This document shows, piece by piece, positions 62,711 through 64,000 of a stretch of DNA of 64,000 nt. The notes under the pieces are model-generated. The model was not told the DNA's origin, searched no databases, and saw only the letters and a program-made list of their open reading frames with translations. Where the stretch lies: contig JAXDDX010000087.1 of assembly GCA_034670405.1 (NCBI GenBank), positions 1,849,001-1,913,000 of the forward strand, given 5' to 3'. The DNA comes from Hoplostethus atlanticus (Eukaryota; Chordata; Actinopteri; Trachichthyiformes; Trachichthyidae). The translations under genes were made by a program, and so were the position numbers. Position 1 is the stretch's first letter, and the number at the start of each line of letters is the position of its first letter.

Positions 62711-64000
62711 CAGGGCCTTGGTATTGAATGAAAATGCCGTATTAACCTCTTTGTCAGTTTGCGAAAACGTTTATTTTTTTAAACCAGACTCTGGAGTGGA
62801 GCCATAATACAGCTTTTTGGTGACGAGCCTCCATTTTTTAAAATCGGTCTAGTGTTAACAGACTGACTCCCTGCTCTTTCTTTCATCACCAGCAGATGGA
62901 ATCCCATCCTCACTTTGTCCATCCATCCATCTATTGGTTATTATATCCTAATATTAAAATGCAGGACAGGTCATAGGGTTCTGAATACTGCGGCCTTCAA
63001 GGTGCCTGATGCTCTAGTTCCCCTCAACAAATCATGTGTTTTGTGTTTGGTGTATTTCAGTTCTGGTACCTCAGTTAACCCCCTACATATATTCCTGGTA
63101 TCTGTTTCAGTTTCATCCATAGTGATATATGGGCTGCCTGGCTTTAGGCTGGACAATAACACCAGAAGACGGGCTTTTATTAATACTTTCTGTTGAAACA
63201 ATATAGAGAAAATGCCACCACCACCATTGTGAAGCAAACATTTCTCCCTGAGGAAAGAGCCTATCCACCGTTTCTTAAAGCGCTGACACGCAATCGCACC
63301 TACTGACCACCAGGGAGCAGCACAGCACTTTGCCGTGCTTCCCCACAGCTTCCTCCTTTTTCTTTTTGGCTGCGGTTCTTGGCTCCCTCTGCCCTAATTG
63401 AAGATTTTGGCAACCTTCGGGTGATTTACTCATTCTAAGAGCACCACTTATTAATTGGAAAAAGGCGGCTTTTAATCCTTAAAGGGGAAGGCGACTGAGT
63501 TTCAGCACAGTTTCGGTTTATTCCCATACCCTGGGACATTTTGGCTGTTTGGCCGTTGTTTCTTAAAGCCAGAATTAAGAGAGGGAAGAGTTTGGGTGCA
63601 GCAATGTGATGCCACACAGACTGTGTAGTTATCTAAAAGCAGAGATCACAAAGCGGTGCACAAGAAGGCACATAAACAAAAGTATTAGAATAATAAAGAT
63701 AAAAAAGATTAAACGCATTCCAATGAAAACTGGTTGGAATAAAAATGAGTACATACAATGTAATAAGATAAGTGGAACTGAACTGGAAAAAGGATGGGAA
63801 AGGTGACTGACCGTACTCAGGGTGGGTTTCTGTGGGTCATGGGGAAATTCTCTTCAGAACAGATGGCATCACAGCACTGTAGTCTCATGTGATCCAGCCT
63901 CCAAGTCTTTCTGTAGGCTGTACAGCGTCACTGAAGAAAGGCCTGGCTCTCTGCTTTCTAGCATGCAGGCTATTGTTCTCGCTCATAAATATTGATTGTT

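Larger units (their letters stand above)
52861..64000 (+). other. smap1: smap1 intron 1 (partial)
   Basis: No further smap1 exon is visible. It is filled with transposon remnants and microsatellites listed separately. The parts 56,380-56,620, 57,000-57,480, 57,750-58,760, 60,150-60,700, 60,760-61,500 and 62,710-64,000 show nothing I can name, apart from a ggtttccatcc-like MITE remnant near 61,070-61,160. Confidence 0.75.

Noticed and set aside
52861-64000. Second exon of smap1 (PRWASWNIG region)
   Set aside because: Looked for its conserved codons through the rest of the window and did not find them.

Overview
This window is vertebrate nuclear DNA, almost certainly from a ray-finned (teleost) fish. 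It has small exons in long AT-rich introns and flanks. It is dense in (GT)n, (GA)n and (GATA)n microsatellites, and it carries fish-type mobile elements: an L2-like LINE with a (tgtaa)n tail, hAT and Tc1 DNA transposons, and several MITE families. The coding sequences are closest to vertebrate SERTAD2, SLC1A4 and SMAP1. All identifications come from reading the translations and from memory of the families; no database search was run.

Layout. Bases 1 to about 22,180 contain no convincing protein-coding exon. They are microsatellite-rich upstream or intronic DNA with two larger tandem arrays (about 5,837-6,380 and 15,149-15,846), and one CpG-richer stretch with a splice donor at 13,791 could be a noncoding first exon. 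The single coding exon of sertad2 lies at 22,189-23,469 (+), followed by a probable 4.8 kb 3' UTR ending near 28,250. slc1a4 (ASCT1 neutral amino-acid transporter) occupies 31,866-47,734 (+) in eight exons. These join in frame to exactly 532 codons, the human length. Its promoter region has a TATA box, an inverted CCAAT box and a perfect ATF4/C/EBP-type element. Exon 1 of smap1 (ArfGAP) lies at 52,743-52,860 (+), and the rest of that gene is beyond the window.

Mobile elements. Intron 3 of slc1a4 (36,301-44,691) is a nest. It holds a 21-bp minisatellite at each end, three L2-like LINE 3' ends, a hAT transposon (38,021-40,643) with 8-bp target duplications, and a MITE split by a solo LTR. Intron 1 of smap1 holds a Tc1 fragment, a second hAT (58,769-60,133) with 8-bp target duplications and apparent Harbinger-like material inside, and a 5'-truncated LINE whose remaining reverse-transcriptase frame is open.

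The three host genes act in different processes: transcriptional co-regulation, neutral amino-acid transport, and Arf GTPase regulation. Their proximity looks like ordinary synteny; SERTAD2 and SLC1A4 are also neighbours in human. I found no CRISPR array, operon or other clearly new system. The observations most worth following are the putative ATF4 element at slc1a4, a glutamine run in its C-terminal tail, the enlarged SERTAD2 protein, the nested insertions, and two unexplained open frames.
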